From assembly GCA_964528155.1 (NCBI GenBank), contig CAZGRL010000030.1, positions 1 through 38,433 on the forward strand: a stretch of DNA of 38,433 nucleotides, given 5' to 3'. Every line of letters starts with the position of its first letter. Position 1 is the first letter of the stretch. Origin of the DNA: G001797105 sp964528155 (GTDB taxonomy: Bacteria; Chloroflexota; Anaerolineae; Anaerolineales; E44-bin32). The translations under genes and the position numbers were made by a program. Below are positions 22,588 through 31,439 of this stretch, one piece after another. The notes under the pieces are model-generated. The model made no database searches and was not told where the DNA came from. It saw nothing but the letters and a program-made list of their open reading frames with translations.

Positions 22588-24924
22588 CTACGGCGCCCTC
22601 TCCACCTCCGTCCACATCCGCTCGCCGTCGGTGCTGATGTGGATCCAGCCGTTGACGTCTGTGCGCAGGACGGTCGTGCCGGCGAGCGCCTCGAGCACGA
22701 TCGGGGAGGGCAACCCCCGTCGATTCCCGGCCTCGACCGAGACCAGGGCCAGTTGCGGCTTGAGAGTCTCCAGCCACGCGGCCGAATTGACGGCGGCTTC
22801 GCCGGCGTCTGGCAGGAGCAGGATGGTCACTTCGCACAGGTCACCTCGGGCGAGGAGGTCGGCGACGAGCGCCGCCTCAGCCCCGGGAGCGAGAAGCGCC
22901 CGCCAGTTCTCGTGGATCACCTGCAGGACCGACCCATGTTCACCGGTCGCGACAACATCGATATGAGCGCCGCCTCCAAGGTCGATTCGCGCGCCTGTTT
23001 CAATGGATGTGACGGACGTCTCGGCGCGATTGGCTTCTTCCACCAGCGCAGAATACGCACGGCTCGAGGGAGGTGCGCCCAACACGAGTGCGCCAATCGG
23101 GAAGCGGTCGCTGATCCCGGTCAGGCCCATCAGTTGATCCTCGGAGTCGCCGGCGATGAGCACGACATCCAGCGCGCGTTGGAACAGGGGCAGACGACGT
23201 CCGAGCGCGTCCGAGAGCGTGATCGAGCTCGGCCCGCCGTCGATCAGGGCAAATCGCCCCGTCGGGGACTCGATCAGCACGGCGTCGCCCGACCCGACGT
23301 CGAGCAAGGTGAGGTGCAACTTTCCGTCGGGGAGATCGACGGCGGCTCGCCAAGCTAGCCCCGTGCACACCGCCAATGCGATCAGCCCGACCCCCTTCAG
23401 TGGGCGGAGGAAGGCAAGTTGGATTCGACGACCTGAGACGAGGCGTGCTGCGGCCGTTCCGCCGAAGAGCACGAGATAGAAACCGAAGATGATTGGCGGG
23501 CCGAGTTGACCCAGGTTTATGGAGGCATGAGGCCAGCGGGCAAAGAACTCCACGGAACGGATGGTGAAAGCGACGAACGGCCATGTCAACCAGGCCAGTG
23601 CCCTTCCGAGAGGCAGCCATATCCAGCCGGCGATCACCGATAGCCCACCGAGGATCATCACTGCCGGCTGCGCGGGCAGGATGACCGGATTGGCCAGCAG
23701 GGCGACGAGTGAGATCCGGCGAAAGTAGAGTGCAGTGAGGGGGAGTGTGGTGACCTGAGCCGCGAGGGTGAAGAGCAGGAACTCGCCGACGAGGCCGCCC
23801 AGCTTCTCGGCCTGTTCTTTAGGAACACGCCACAGGATGCGTTCGGTGAACCAATCCTGGAGAGGATCGGCATACAGGATCAGACCGAGCGTCGCAGCGA
23901 AGGACAGCTGGAATCCAACGTCCCAAAGTGTGTTTGGGTTTGCCAGGCTCATGAGGACCACGGTCGCGGCCAGAGAGGCTAGAGCGTCTTCGCGCCGACC
24001 GAGGCGTCGAGCCAGCAGAACCAGCCCTGCCATCAACGCCGCGCGCACGACGGAAGCCCCAGCGCCGACGAAGACAGTGTACACGGCAATGGCGACGCCG
24101 GCAGCGATCGCGCCCCATCGGGCGCCGAGCTGGCGGCCCAAAGCGCTGATGAAGATGGAGGCGATGATGGTGATGTTAAAACCGGAGATGGCGATGATAT
24201 GCGTCGTTCCAGTGACGTTGAAGGCCTGCTCAACGGGCTCGGGTATCTCGCTCTCAATACCGAGCAGAATCCCAGCCAGCAGCGATGCCTCAGGATCGGG
24301 ATATAAGCCATGAAGTGTCTTCAACGCGCCCTGGCGTAGGGTGAAGATCGCGCTGAGGATCGGATTGCCTCGTCCGGTTGCCTGCCTCGACACGAAGGCC
24401 ATCCGCATGACGCTGTAGACGCCTTGCCGGGCGAGATAGTCCTTGTATGAGAAAGTATCGAAAACCGGAGGCGTCTCAAGCGCGCCGAATGCCTGGACGG
24501 CGTCGCCATACGACCACTCGCTCAAGCGGTCGGCATAGACGAGGACCGTACCATCCGCCGAGCGCGCCTGGCCACCATCTGATTCACTCAGTGAGTCCAC
24601 TCGGACTCGGATGGCTGTGTAGGTCTCTCGAGGTTCCGGGGGAGAGACAATGACCCCGCTAAGTCTGACACGATGTCCGGTGTCGTTGTATGCTGCGAGG
24701 CTGCCTGGCCTGAGATCCGGTTGGGCCAGTTTGTAGCGAAGCGCGCCGGCGGCCACGAGGCAGGCGCAAGCGAAGATCAGGCGATAGTGATGATGTCCGC
24801 GGAAGACGACGGCTGCCCCGAGCGCCAGGATCCCTAGAACGATCCACTCAAATGAAGATGGCTGAGGAGCGGAACCGAGTGCAATCCCACAGATCCAGGC
24901 GATGGCAAGCCAGAGGAGCCGCAT
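22588..24924 (-). CDS. comEC: ComEC/Rec2 DNA-uptake channel with degenerate C-terminal metallo-beta-lactamase domain
   Basis: 778 residues. An N-terminal pair of TM helices and an OB-like DUF4131 domain precede the competence domain, which shows LLAGILLGIESEIPEPVEQAF, TGTTHIIAISGFNITIIAS and GASVVRAALMA. ComEC moves single-stranded DNA across the inner membrane in natural transformation. The C-terminal domain starts at about 536 (LTLLDVGSGDAVLIESP, LIDGGPS), but the zinc motif HxHxDH expected after LDVVLI is AGDSEDQ (591-597). The nuclease-type site is therefore lost. The gene has a -10/-35 pair and AGGGGG upstream of the ATG. No other com genes are near. Confidence 0.92.
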   Translation of the reverse strand: MRLLWLAIAWICGIALGSAPQPSSFEWIVLGILALGAAVVFRGHHHYRLIFACACLVAAGALRYKLAQPDLRPGSLAAYNDTGHRVRLSGVIVSPPEPRETYTAIRVRVDSLSESDGGQARSADGTVLVYADRLSEWSYGDAVQAFGALETPPVFDTFSYKDYLARQGVYSVMRMAFVSRQATGRGNPILSAIFTLRQGALKTLHGLYPDPEASLLAGILLGIESEIPEPVEQAFNVTGTTHIIAISGFNITIIASIFISALGRQLGARWGAIAAGVAIAVYTVFVGAGASVVRAALMAGLVLLARRLGRREDALASLAATVVLMSLANPNTLWDVGFQLSFAATLGLILYADPLQDWFTERILWRVPKEQAEKLGGLVGEFLLFTLAAQVTTLPLTALYFRRISLVALLANPVILPAQPAVMILGGLSVIAGWIWLPLGRALAWLTWPFVAFTIRSVEFFARWPHASINLGQLGPPIIFGFYLVLFGGTAAARLVSGRRIQLAFLRPLKGVGLIALAVCTGLAWRAAVDLPDGKLHLTLLDVGSGDAVLIESPTGRFALIDGGPSSITLSDALGRRLPLFQRALDVVLIAGDSEDQLMGLTGISDRFPIGALVLGAPPSSRAYSALVEEANRAETSVTSIETGARIDLGGGAHIDVVATGEHGSVLQVIHENWRALLAPGAEAALVADLLARGDLCEVTILLLPDAGEAAVNSAAWLETLKPQLALVSVEAGNRRGLPSPIVLEALAGTTVLRTDVNGWIHISTDGERMWTEVERAP

Positions 24925-24957
24925 TTATCCCCCTTCGCCGGATGGCTATATCGTTTT

Positions 24958-24985
24958 ATTATAGGGGATGACCCGCGGGGCTCAA
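24958..24985 (-). promoter_or_regulatory. Promoter of comEC
   Basis: On the minus strand TTGAGC (24985-24980), 16 bases, then TATAAT (24963-24958). The start codon lies 34 bases downstream. Confidence 0.6.
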
Positions 24986-25069
24986 AACGCTGAGCCGGCG
25001 ATGAGCCTGTCTGGACATGTGAACCGGCAACGACTCGCCAGGCTCCGCTGGGCGATGTAGGCTTGCAAC

Positions 25070-25750
25070 GTGAATCCACACGAATCTGAGCGTTCGCGCC
25101 TTCCATTCGCGCGCGAGGCTGCCGCTGAACTCATCCTGACCACCTTTGTGGCATTCGGCTTGTGGATCGCTCGCGCGATCTGGCCAGGCGGGATCCTCTT
25201 GGGCCTGGCCATCCTGGTGACGCTGGTCTGGATCGGGCTGTTGTTCTTCATGCGCGATCCGCCGAGAACACCGCCAGACGAGGAAGGGATCTACCTGGCG
25301 CCGGCTGACGGAAAAGTTGTAGCGATCGATCGGATCGACGAGGCGAGCTTCGTCGGCGAACCGACGCTGCGGATCGCCATCTTTCTTTCGCTGTTCGACA
25401 TCCACGTCAACCGCTCACCCGTGGCGGGAACGGTTCGTAAGGTGCGTCACGTGCCGGGCCGGTTCCTGCAGGCGTTTCGGGAAGAGGCGTCGCAGGTCAA
25501 CGAGTACAACGACATCGGCCTGGAGGACGGGTCGGGACGGATACTGGTGAAGCAGATCGCCGGGATCCTGGCGCGACGGATCATTTGCACTGTCAGGGAG
25601 GGTGATCAGGTTCAGGCCGGCCAACGCGTGGGAATGATCAAATTCGGTTCAAGGACCGAGGCCTTTCTCCCTCCGGACAGCCGGGTGGAAGTGCAACGTG
25701 GCGACAAGGTGAGGGGCGGGCTGACAATCCTGGCGAGACGGCAAGGATAG
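25070..25750 (+). CDS. psd: Phosphatidylserine decarboxylase, short soluble-core type
   Basis: 226 residues from GTG 25070; the ribosome site is poor, but no better start keeps the two N-terminal helices (about 18-38 and 41-61). The enzyme makes phosphatidylethanolamine from phosphatidylserine. It is a self-cleaving pyruvoyl enzyme: the cut is expected between Gly193 and Ser194 in GMIKFGSRTEAFLP. Other family blocks are APADGKVVAID (77-87), FLSLFDIHVNRSPVAG (105-120) and LVKQIAGILARRI. It begins a three-gene phospholipid operon with pssA four bases downstream. Confidence 0.94.
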   Translation: MNPHESERSRLPFAREAAAELILTTFVAFGLWIARAIWPGGILLGLAILVTLVWIGLLFFMRDPPRTPPDEEGIYLAPADGKVVAIDRIDEASFVGEPTLRIAIFLSLFDIHVNRSPVAGTVRKVRHVPGRFLQAFREEASQVNEYNDIGLEDGSGRILVKQIAGILARRIICTVREGDQVQAGQRVGMIKFGSRTEAFLPPDSRVEVQRGDKVRGGLTILARRQG

Positions 25751-25754
25751 ACGA

Positions 25755-26444
25755 ATGAATTGGATACGGCGACGCACCCCAAGCTTGGTGACCTTCACCT
25801 CCCTCCTGTGCGGGATATCCGCCATCGGTCTGGCGATCGAAGGCCAGGAGGGGCTTGCCGGTACACTGCTGCTGGTCGGATATTTGCTCGATGCCCTCGA
25901 CGGCGAGCTCGCCCGGCGGTTCGGGGCGATGTCGGATTTCGGTCTGCAACTCGACTCGATTGTCGACATCGTGATCTTCGGCGCCGGAGGGGCGGTGCTG
26001 GTCGCACAACACGTCCGCTTGAGTGCCGTGGGTGGTGTGTTGGTATGGATCATGGCGAGCGTATACGTTGTGGCCGGAGCGTACCGTCTGGCCCGCTTCA
26101 ATCTCATGGCGGGTGAGACAAAACCCAGTGAGACGTATGGTTTGACCATCTCGACGAGCGGAGCGTTCGTGACGCTGAGTGTATTGGCCGATCGCTCACA
26201 TGGCGGACCGCACGCGCCGGCCTGGTTCTTCCTCGTGCTACTGGGGATCGCCGCCGCCTTGATGGTCAGTCGTATTCGGTTCCCTGAGCTGCGTACGCTG
26301 CTACGCAGCTGGCGCGTGAATGCAGTCGTCCTGGGAACGTGCGGGGTGATGGCGATCTGGCTGCACCCGCAGGTCGTGTGGTGGGGGGTGACCACCGGCT
26401 ACATTTCCTTCGGCGTCGTTCGAGCATTGATCAGGCAGTTCTAG
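25755..26444 (+). CDS. pssA: CDP-diacylglycerol--serine O-phosphatidyltransferase
   Basis: 229 residues, polytopic with about six helices. The CDP-alcohol phosphatidyltransferase signature runs DALDGELARRFGAMSDFG and then LQLDSIVD, with the Asp residues that bind two metals and CDP. It makes phosphatidylserine from CDP-diacylglycerol and serine, which is the substrate of the Psd encoded just upstream. The gene follows psd by four bases, and the acyltransferase gene starts one base after its stop, so all three are co-transcribed. The serine assignment rests on this context and on the short N-terminus typical of PssA (RRTPSLVTFTSLLCG). Confidence 0.9.
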   Translation: MNWIRRRTPSLVTFTSLLCGISAIGLAIEGQEGLAGTLLLVGYLLDALDGELARRFGAMSDFGLQLDSIVDIVIFGAGGAVLVAQHVRLSAVGGVLVWIMASVYVVAGAYRLARFNLMAGETKPSETYGLTISTSGAFVTLSVLADRSHGGPHAPAWFFLVLLGIAAALMVSRIRFPELRTLLRSWRVNAVVLGTCGVMAIWLHPQVVWWGVTTGYISFGVVRALIRQF

Positions 26445-26445
26445 G

Positions 26446-27123
26446 ATGATGCGTTTCATCCGGTGGATAGAAGGATGGGCGCTGGCGTTCTACGCGCTCG
26501 TCTTGCGCTGGACCGTGCGTCTAACGGTCCACGGTGACGAGCACGTCCGTGATATGCTCCAATCCGACCGGCCCACGGTGATGGCGGCGTGGCACGGTCA
26601 GGGGCATCTGCTCCTTTCCTATCTGATCGGTCGATTCGATCTCAGCCGGGTCTCGGTCATCGTCACCGATGATGAGCGGACGCAAGTCCTGGCTCCGATG
26701 GTCCGGCTGATCGGGGGCCGGCCGTTCGCCATATCGGGCGAAGACAAGACGGTCGCCGGACCCCGACGAATGCTGGATCTGATACGCGAGCTCCGCGGTG
26801 GTCGGATCGGGTACCTTCATCCCGACGGGCCGGACGGACCGGCGCGCGTGCCGAAAGAAGGTGTAGTCTTTCTGGCGGCCTTGTCCGGCGCGTGGATCCT
26901 TCCTTTCGGAGCGTATACGACCTCGGGCTATCGACTGGATCGATGGGATCAGTATTCCTTGCCGCTCCCGTTCGCCCGGATCGCTCTGGTGATCCGGGCG
27001 CCCTTCTTAGTCCCCAAGGATAGAGACCGGAGCCGGGGTCTTGAGTTGGTGACACGCGAGCTTACGCTAGCGGTCGATCAGGCCGAGGCGCTCTACCGCG
27101 GCATGCCGATCCCGGAAGCGTGA
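26446..27123 (+). CDS. DUF374/LPLAT-family lysophospholipid acyltransferase-like protein
   Basis: 225 residues. A hydrophobic N-terminus (about 8-25) precedes PTVMAAWHGQGHLLLSYL, where the His of AWHGQ is the expected catalytic residue in DUF374 proteins. The later HPDGPDGPARVPKEGVVFLA block (about 125-144) is the family signature for substrate phosphate binding. It probably acylates a lipid headgroup precursor or lysophospholipid at the membrane. Its place directly behind psd and pssA supports a role in phospholipid synthesis. ATG 26446 touches the pssA stop; ATG 26449 is equally possible. Hairpin D follows 11 bases after the stop. Confidence 0.85.
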   Translation: MMRFIRWIEGWALAFYALVLRWTVRLTVHGDEHVRDMLQSDRPTVMAAWHGQGHLLLSYLIGRFDLSRVSVIVTDDERTQVLAPMVRLIGGRPFAISGEDKTVAGPRRMLDLIRELRGGRIGYLHPDGPDGPARVPKEGVVFLAALSGAWILPFGAYTTSGYRLDRWDQYSLPLPFARIALVIRAPFLVPKDRDRSRGLELVTRELTLAVDQAEALYRGMPIPEA

Positions 27124-27133
27124 GGAGAGTAGA

Positions 27134-27172
27134 AACGAGAAGCGGGGCGGCTCCGCCGCCCCGCTTCTCGTT
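27134..27172 (+). terminator. Perfect hairpin D (capped-hairpin family), intron target
   Basis: An 18-bp perfect stem (27134-27151 with 27155-27172) with loop TCC; read on the minus strand the apex is GGCGGC-GGA-GCCGCC. It ends the phospholipid operon. The group II intron begins at the very next base, and rejoining the exons would give a tail CTTCTCGTT-TCTAC. Confidence 0.85.
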
Positions 27173-27569
27173 GTGTGCCGGGCATGTTCAACAGCTTGGG
27201 GGTGGAAGTCCCCTGTCCAACCTGGTGGAGGTGAAGGACTAGCAAAGCGCAAGGGCGTCACCGCGAGGTGGGGTCTAAAGGAAGCGCGGAGCAAAGCCAC
27301 GACCTGACGGACAGAAACTGGATAAAGAGGCAAGCGCATCCGGACGAGTTGGCAACGGACAGCGAAGTCCATATCCACCAAGGGATGCGACTGTAAATCC
27401 AGCAGGTGTGTGGCGAAGGCGGTTGGGCCTACCCCGGGAGACCTGTCGTCGTGCCTTCGGGTAACCCTGGTCGAGAGGCCAGCCTGAGGCGGCAGGGGTC
27501 AGCAGAGGGCGAAGTACCGGCGGAGCTTCCACCGCCGGGAAGGCCCGAACGTCAAGCGGGGCGAGTACT

Positions 27570-28970
27570 TTGAGCAGCTCGAGGGATGAGCGAGGAAGGC
27601 AGACTTCCCCGGATAGGGGACCTGCTGGACAGGCGAAGCCGGTGAAGCCGGTGGGATCTGACCAGAGGGCCGAGCGATCCCCGGTGCGAGGCGAAGGAAA
27701 GTCCAGCGCAGGGCTGTGGGAGATGATCTGGGAAAGGCAGAACCTGCTCACAGCGTTGAAGCGAGTAGAGAGAAACCGTGGGGCTCCGGGCATGGACGGG
27801 ATGCGAGTGGAAGCGCTGCGTCCCTACCTGAAGGAACACTGGCTGGAGGTCCGGGAAGCTCTCGAAAGTGGAAGGTATCGACCGAGCCCTGTGCGGCGCG
27901 TGGAAATCCCGAAGCCGGGAGGTGGCGTACGGGAGCTGGGGATACCGACGGTGCTGGATCGTCTGATACAACAGGCGATCGCTCAGGTGCTCACGCCGCT
28001 CTTTGAGCCGCGGTTTTCACCCCACAGCTACGGGTTTCGGCCCGGGCGGAGCACGCACGACGCCGTGAGGCAGGCCCAGGAGTACGTCCAAGAAGGCTAC
28101 GACTGGATAGTGGACATTGACCTGGAGAAGTTTTTCGACCGGGTCAATCACGACATGCTGATGGCGCGTGTGGGGCGAGTGGTGAAGGACAAACGAGTGC
28201 TGAAGCTGATCCGAAGCTACCTGGGATCGGGAGTCATGATCCATGGGGTGGTGGTGACCACGGAGGAGGGAACTCCGCAGGGCGGGCCGCTGTCTCCTCT
28301 GTTGGCCAATATCCTGCTGGATGACCTGGACCGGGAGCTGGAGAAGCGGGGGCATAAGTTTGTGCGCTATGCCGACGACTGCAACATCTATGTACGAAGT
28401 CAACGGGCAGGCGAGCGGGTGATGGAGAGCGTGCGGGAGTTTCTGGAGCAGAAGCTTAAGCTGAAGGTCAACCCGAAGAAGAGCCAAGTGGGAAGAGCCC
28501 ATCGGGTGAACCTCCTGGGATTCAGTCTCTACTGGCACCACGGAGAGGTGCGTATACGAGTGGATCAGCAGGCGCTGAAACGCAATCGTGCGAGGATGCG
28601 CCGCCTGACCAAACGCGCCCGCCCGGGGAAGCTGGAAGAACTGATCGCGGAGCTCAACACGTACTTGATGGGCTGGATCGCCTACTTCCGGCTGGCGGAC
28701 ACGCCGAGCGTGTTTGACGAGCTGGACGGCTGGTTGAGACGAAGGCTGAGGCAGCTGGTCTGGAAACGCTGGAAGCGCGGGTCAACGCGCTACCGCGAGC
28801 TCGTGGGCCTGGGGGTGCCGCGGGAACGGGCCGCGCTTGGGGCCATCGGAACGAGCCCCTGGCGGATGGCACGATCCCCAGTGGTGAATGAAGCCCTAGG
28901 AAACGCCTATTGGCGCCGCCATGGGCTTCTGAGCATCGCCGGACGATACCAAGCACTGCGTGTTGCTTGA
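27570..28970 (+). CDS. ltrA: Group II intron reverse transcriptase/maturase
   Basis: 466 residues from TTG 27570, although the true start may be a later GTG near 27681, because conservation begins at LWEMIWERQNLLTALKRV. RT blocks are complete: NRGAPGMDGM, RRVEIPKPGGGVRELGIPT, SYGFRPGRSTHDAV, DIDLEKFFDRVNHD, TPQGGPLSPLLANI and the catalytic RYADDCNIYVRS. A maturase (X) domain follows, with YLMGWIAYFRLADTPSVF. No HNH endonuclease domain is present, in keeping with homing that does not need second-strand cleavage. It helps intron splicing and copies the intron into DNA. Confidence 0.95.
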   Translation: MSSSRDERGRQTSPDRGPAGQAKPVKPVGSDQRAERSPVRGEGKSSAGLWEMIWERQNLLTALKRVERNRGAPGMDGMRVEALRPYLKEHWLEVREALESGRYRPSPVRRVEIPKPGGGVRELGIPTVLDRLIQQAIAQVLTPLFEPRFSPHSYGFRPGRSTHDAVRQAQEYVQEGYDWIVDIDLEKFFDRVNHDMLMARVGRVVKDKRVLKLIRSYLGSGVMIHGVVVTTEEGTPQGGPLSPLLANILLDDLDRELEKRGHKFVRYADDCNIYVRSQRAGERVMESVREFLEQKLKLKVNPKKSQVGRAHRVNLLGFSLYWHHGEVRIRVDQQALKRNRARMRRLTKRARPGKLEELIAELNTYLMGWIAYFRLADTPSVFDELDGWLRRRLRQLVWKRWKRGSTRYRELVGLGVPRERAALGAIGTSPWRMARSPVVNEALGNAYWRRHGLLSIAGRYQALRVA

Positions 28971-28973
28971 CGA

Positions 28974-29042
28974 ACCGCCGGATGCGGACCCGCATGCCCG
29001 GTGGTGTGAGAGGGGGCGGTTAGTCACCGCTCCCTACTCGAT
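28974..29042 (+). ncRNA. Group II intron domains V and VI
   Basis: Domain V pairs ACCGCCGG (28974-28981) with CCGGTGGT (28998-29005) and ATGCG with CGCAT. Domain VI pairs GAG (29008-29010) with CTC (29037-29039) and 29012-29020 with 29026-29034, which leaves A29036 unpaired as the branch point. Confidence 0.85.
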
Positions 29043-29124
29043 TCTACAGATCCGTTGAGTGGCGGAGGGGGAAGATCAAGATCCACCACTCCGATCCGGA
29101 TGGAGTCTTCGAGCGTCGCGCGTC

Positions 29125-29164
29125 GGGGATTCTTCGCCGCCTTCGGCGGCTCAGGATGACATGG
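29125..29164. repeat. Short dispersed repeat with a small hairpin
   Basis: GGGGATTCTTCGCC is followed by GCCGCC-TTC-GGCGGC, then CTCAGGATGACATGG. A related order (GGGGGTTCTTCGC ... CAGAATGACATGA) occurs at about 12363-12430. Nothing else was found in the 29043-29209 gap. Confidence 0.45.
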
Positions 29165-29209
29165 TTGTGAGGGCGAAGAACGGAGTGGAGGCGACGACCG
29201 GTCGCAGGA

Positions 29210-29752
29210 CTAGCCCAGGCGGCCGGTGCCGCTGGTGGAGTCGTCGCGAGGCAGTGGAATCATGGCGTCCACCATCTCACGATTGAAGAGCGACGCCGGC
29301 GAGTCGGCCCGCACGCTGGGGAAGAGAATGGCGATCAACTCTGCGTTGTATAAGGGGAGGAAGATCTGGTCGCCTTCAAACATCACCGATCCGAAATCGA
29401 ACTTTCCCGGCATTTCCAGCAATCCACGCATTTCATAACCGCCGAGCATGATGTGCACCGCGTGCTGGACCATGGTGGTGTAGCCGCGTCGTGTGATACT
29501 CGCCGGCCCGAGCTCCATGCGGTTGCTGACAAGGATGGCGACAATCTCATTCTTGACCAGCCATAGCTGAGGATAGCGGGCGACCAGCTTCGCCGGTTGA
29601 TGAAGGCGGTTCAGATGGGCACCTTCGACCTCGACGTAAGATGTCGTGCGAATGTTGAGGTAGCTGAACAAGCCGGAAGGGCCCGGGCTTATGCGTCCGA
29701 GGACCCGATGGCTGGTGGTGTAGATCTCGGCTGAGACAGGTCTGATTGCCAT
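29210..29752 (-). CDS. Hypothetical cytoplasmic protein in the sensor operon
   Basis: 180 residues, with no signal peptide or membrane helix. The N-terminal half contains LFSYLNIRTTSYVEVEGAHL and VKNEIVAILVSNRMELGP, a beta-rich pattern. The middle has RGYTTMVQHAVHIMLGGYEMRG and GKFDFGSVMFEGDQIFLPLYNA. I do not recognise a family. It starts 13 bases after the stop of the REC-GAF protein, so it is likely the output or partner of that regulator. The gene is conserved-looking in codon use and has a weak GAGG upstream. Confidence 0.7.
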   Translation of the reverse strand: MAIRPVSAEIYTTSHRVLGRISPGPSGLFSYLNIRTTSYVEVEGAHLNRLHQPAKLVARYPQLWLVKNEIVAILVSNRMELGPASITRRGYTTMVQHAVHIMLGGYEMRGLLEMPGKFDFGSVMFEGDQIFLPLYNAELIAILFPSVRADSPASLFNREMVDAMIPLPRDDSTSGTGRLG

Positions 29753-29765
29753 CGGTCAGGGCGCC

Positions 29766-31415
29766 TCATACCGCCGGGAAGGCAAAGGTGATCGACGGGC
29801 CGTCAGCGGTCTGATCGTACCAAAGCACGCCGCCGAGGCTCTCGGCGATCATACGGATCTCACCGAACGACAGGCCCGGTCCGGTTTTTCCATCGGCCGG
29901 GTTGGCGGTTTCCGCCTCGATCGAACGGCGAGTGTCGGGCGAGAGCCCCAGGCTGGAGTCGGAGACCGTCACCGACGCCCATGGACCGTCCTCGAGCTCC
30001 AGGTTCCGCGGGATTCTGAAGCCGTTGCCGCGCCCACGCACAACCTCGAAGCGCTCCGCCTTGAGCAAAACGCGCCCTTGTTGCGTTCGATGCAGTGCGC
30101 TCAGGACGAGAGCTGCCACGACCTGCTGCACTCGGCGGCGGTCGCCTGGGAAGAGTGGCACCGGAGAGGAAGGTTCGACCTCGATCGAGATGCCTCGCCG
30201 GGCGCCAAGCTGGTGATGTTCCTCCGCCACGGCCCGCACGATGGCAGGCAGATCGAGCAGGCGTTCGGCTTCGCTCTGATCGATCATTACGACGGGCATG
30301 CTTCGCATGAGCTCCAGGTCGTGATGGACCGCTCTGAGCTTGTCAAGCTGTTCACCGCGCAGGTCGCCCAGGTCACCATCCATGAGCGATTGCAGCCCGG
30401 TTGTGGCATTGTCCAGGGTGTTGATCATTTGAACGGGCACCGCCGTCAACGCAGAGTCCGGTCGGCTGGCTGACGCACTCCGGCGCAGAAGTGTCGCCCT
30501 TTCGAGCGCTACGCCGGCCCAATCAGCCAACGCGGTCAGGACCGTCAACTGATGGTCGCTGAAAGATCGACGGTTGAGGCGGTTGTACACGCCGAGGACC
30601 CCGACGATCTTCTTGTGCTGTCGCAAGGGAACCTTGATCAGGGACTGCACCAGAAAGCCCGTCTGTACACTCAGTGGGCCTCCCTCAAGCGAAGGTTGTC
30701 GCAAGACGGGTTGGCCGGTGCGGAAAACCTGGCCCACCAGCGTATCGCGCACGCGTAGACGCTTGAGCGTGGCGTGATGTTGTCCGGCCTGCTTGCTGGC
30801 GCGCAGAACCAACTCTTGTGTGTCGGGTTCGGCCAGGTAAATGTTTGCCTCTTCGGCTTCAGTGACGAATGCGGCCGCCTCCACCACGCGCGTCAAGATG
30901 GCGTCGAGCTCGCCCAGATTGACGACCACGCGCCCGATCTCGGCCAGCAAGCGCAACTCTTCCGACCTGCGTTTGAACTGCTCCTGCATCGCCTCGAGTT
31001 TGCCGGCCGTGGCCTCCAGACGGGCGTCGTTGCTATGCGATTCCGCCAACTCGAACACGGCCTTGCAGAGCTCTAATGGTCGATATGGTTTGAGCAGGAC
31101 GTCGCTGGCGCCGAGACGGAACAGATCGCGTAGGCGGGCGGCCGGGAAGAGCGAAGCCAGGACGATGGCCGGGGCCTTGTCGCCGGTCTCGCGCCAGGCT
31201 CGCAACCCTGCGAGGGGGTCTCCCCGAAGTTGGGTGAGATCGACGACCAGAACATCGGGAGGGGGCGCCTGTTGGCTCGAGGTCCAGGCCTGAATGCCGG
31301 CCGGAGCCAACACGCGATCAATCAATGCCTGCGCATTTGACTCGACGTCAGCAATGACGACTGCACGGGTTGGACGTCGCGCTGCAGGTGTTCCTGACAT
31401 GCCGGGCAAAGTCAC
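29766..31415 (-). CDS. REC-GAF-ATPase hybrid sensor-like protein
   Basis: 549 residues from GTG 31415; ATG 31400 is an alternative. The N-terminal receiver-like domain (about 16-125) has Asp59 in DVLVVDLTQL and Lys in LLKPYRPLEL. A helical linker precedes a GAF domain (about 160-315), with VKVPLRQHKKIVGVLGVYN-like strands (the sequence reads IKVPLRQHKK). A dimerisation-like helix contains LRAVHHDLELMRSM, and a Bergerat-type ATPase region (about 385-549) has PGDRRRVQQVVAALVLSAL and GKTGPGLSFGEIRMIAESLGG. The N box lacks the usual Asn-rich motif (ALVLSALHRT), so kinase activity is uncertain. It sits between a zinc-finger gene and a hypothetical gene. Confidence 0.82.
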   Translation of the reverse strand: MTLPGMSGTPAARRPTRAVVIADVESNAQALIDRVLAPAGIQAWTSSQQAPPPDVLVVDLTQLRGDPLAGLRAWRETGDKAPAIVLASLFPAARLRDLFRLGASDVLLKPYRPLELCKAVFELAESHSNDARLEATAGKLEAMQEQFKRRSEELRLLAEIGRVVVNLGELDAILTRVVEAAAFVTEAEEANIYLAEPDTQELVLRASKQAGQHHATLKRLRVRDTLVGQVFRTGQPVLRQPSLEGGPLSVQTGFLVQSLIKVPLRQHKKIVGVLGVYNRLNRRSFSDHQLTVLTALADWAGVALERATLLRRSASASRPDSALTAVPVQMINTLDNATTGLQSLMDGDLGDLRGEQLDKLRAVHHDLELMRSMPVVMIDQSEAERLLDLPAIVRAVAEEHHQLGARRGISIEVEPSSPVPLFPGDRRRVQQVVAALVLSALHRTQQGRVLLKAERFEVVRGRGNGFRIPRNLELEDGPWASVTVSDSSLGLSPDTRRSIEAETANPADGKTGPGLSFGEIRMIAESLGGVLWYDQTADGPSITFAFPAV

Positions 31416-31439
31416 GTCGGATTCGGCCGCCCGGAGGCT

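Larger units (their letters stand above)
27173..29042 (+). mobile_element. Complete group II intron, class C-like by its site
   Basis: 1870 bases. The 5' end is GTGTGCCGGGC, matching the GUGYG consensus. About 400 bases of domain I-III RNA precede the reverse transcriptase frame. Domain V (28974-29005) folds into an 8-bp stem, two-base bulge GC, a 5-bp stem and loop GACC. Domain VI (29008-29039) has a single bulged A at 29036, seven positions from the proposed 3' end GAT (29040-29042). The intron abuts hairpin D, as class C introns do when they home behind terminator stems. All parts look intact. The class assignment is by insertion site and general protein resemblance, not by alignment. Confidence 0.9.
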
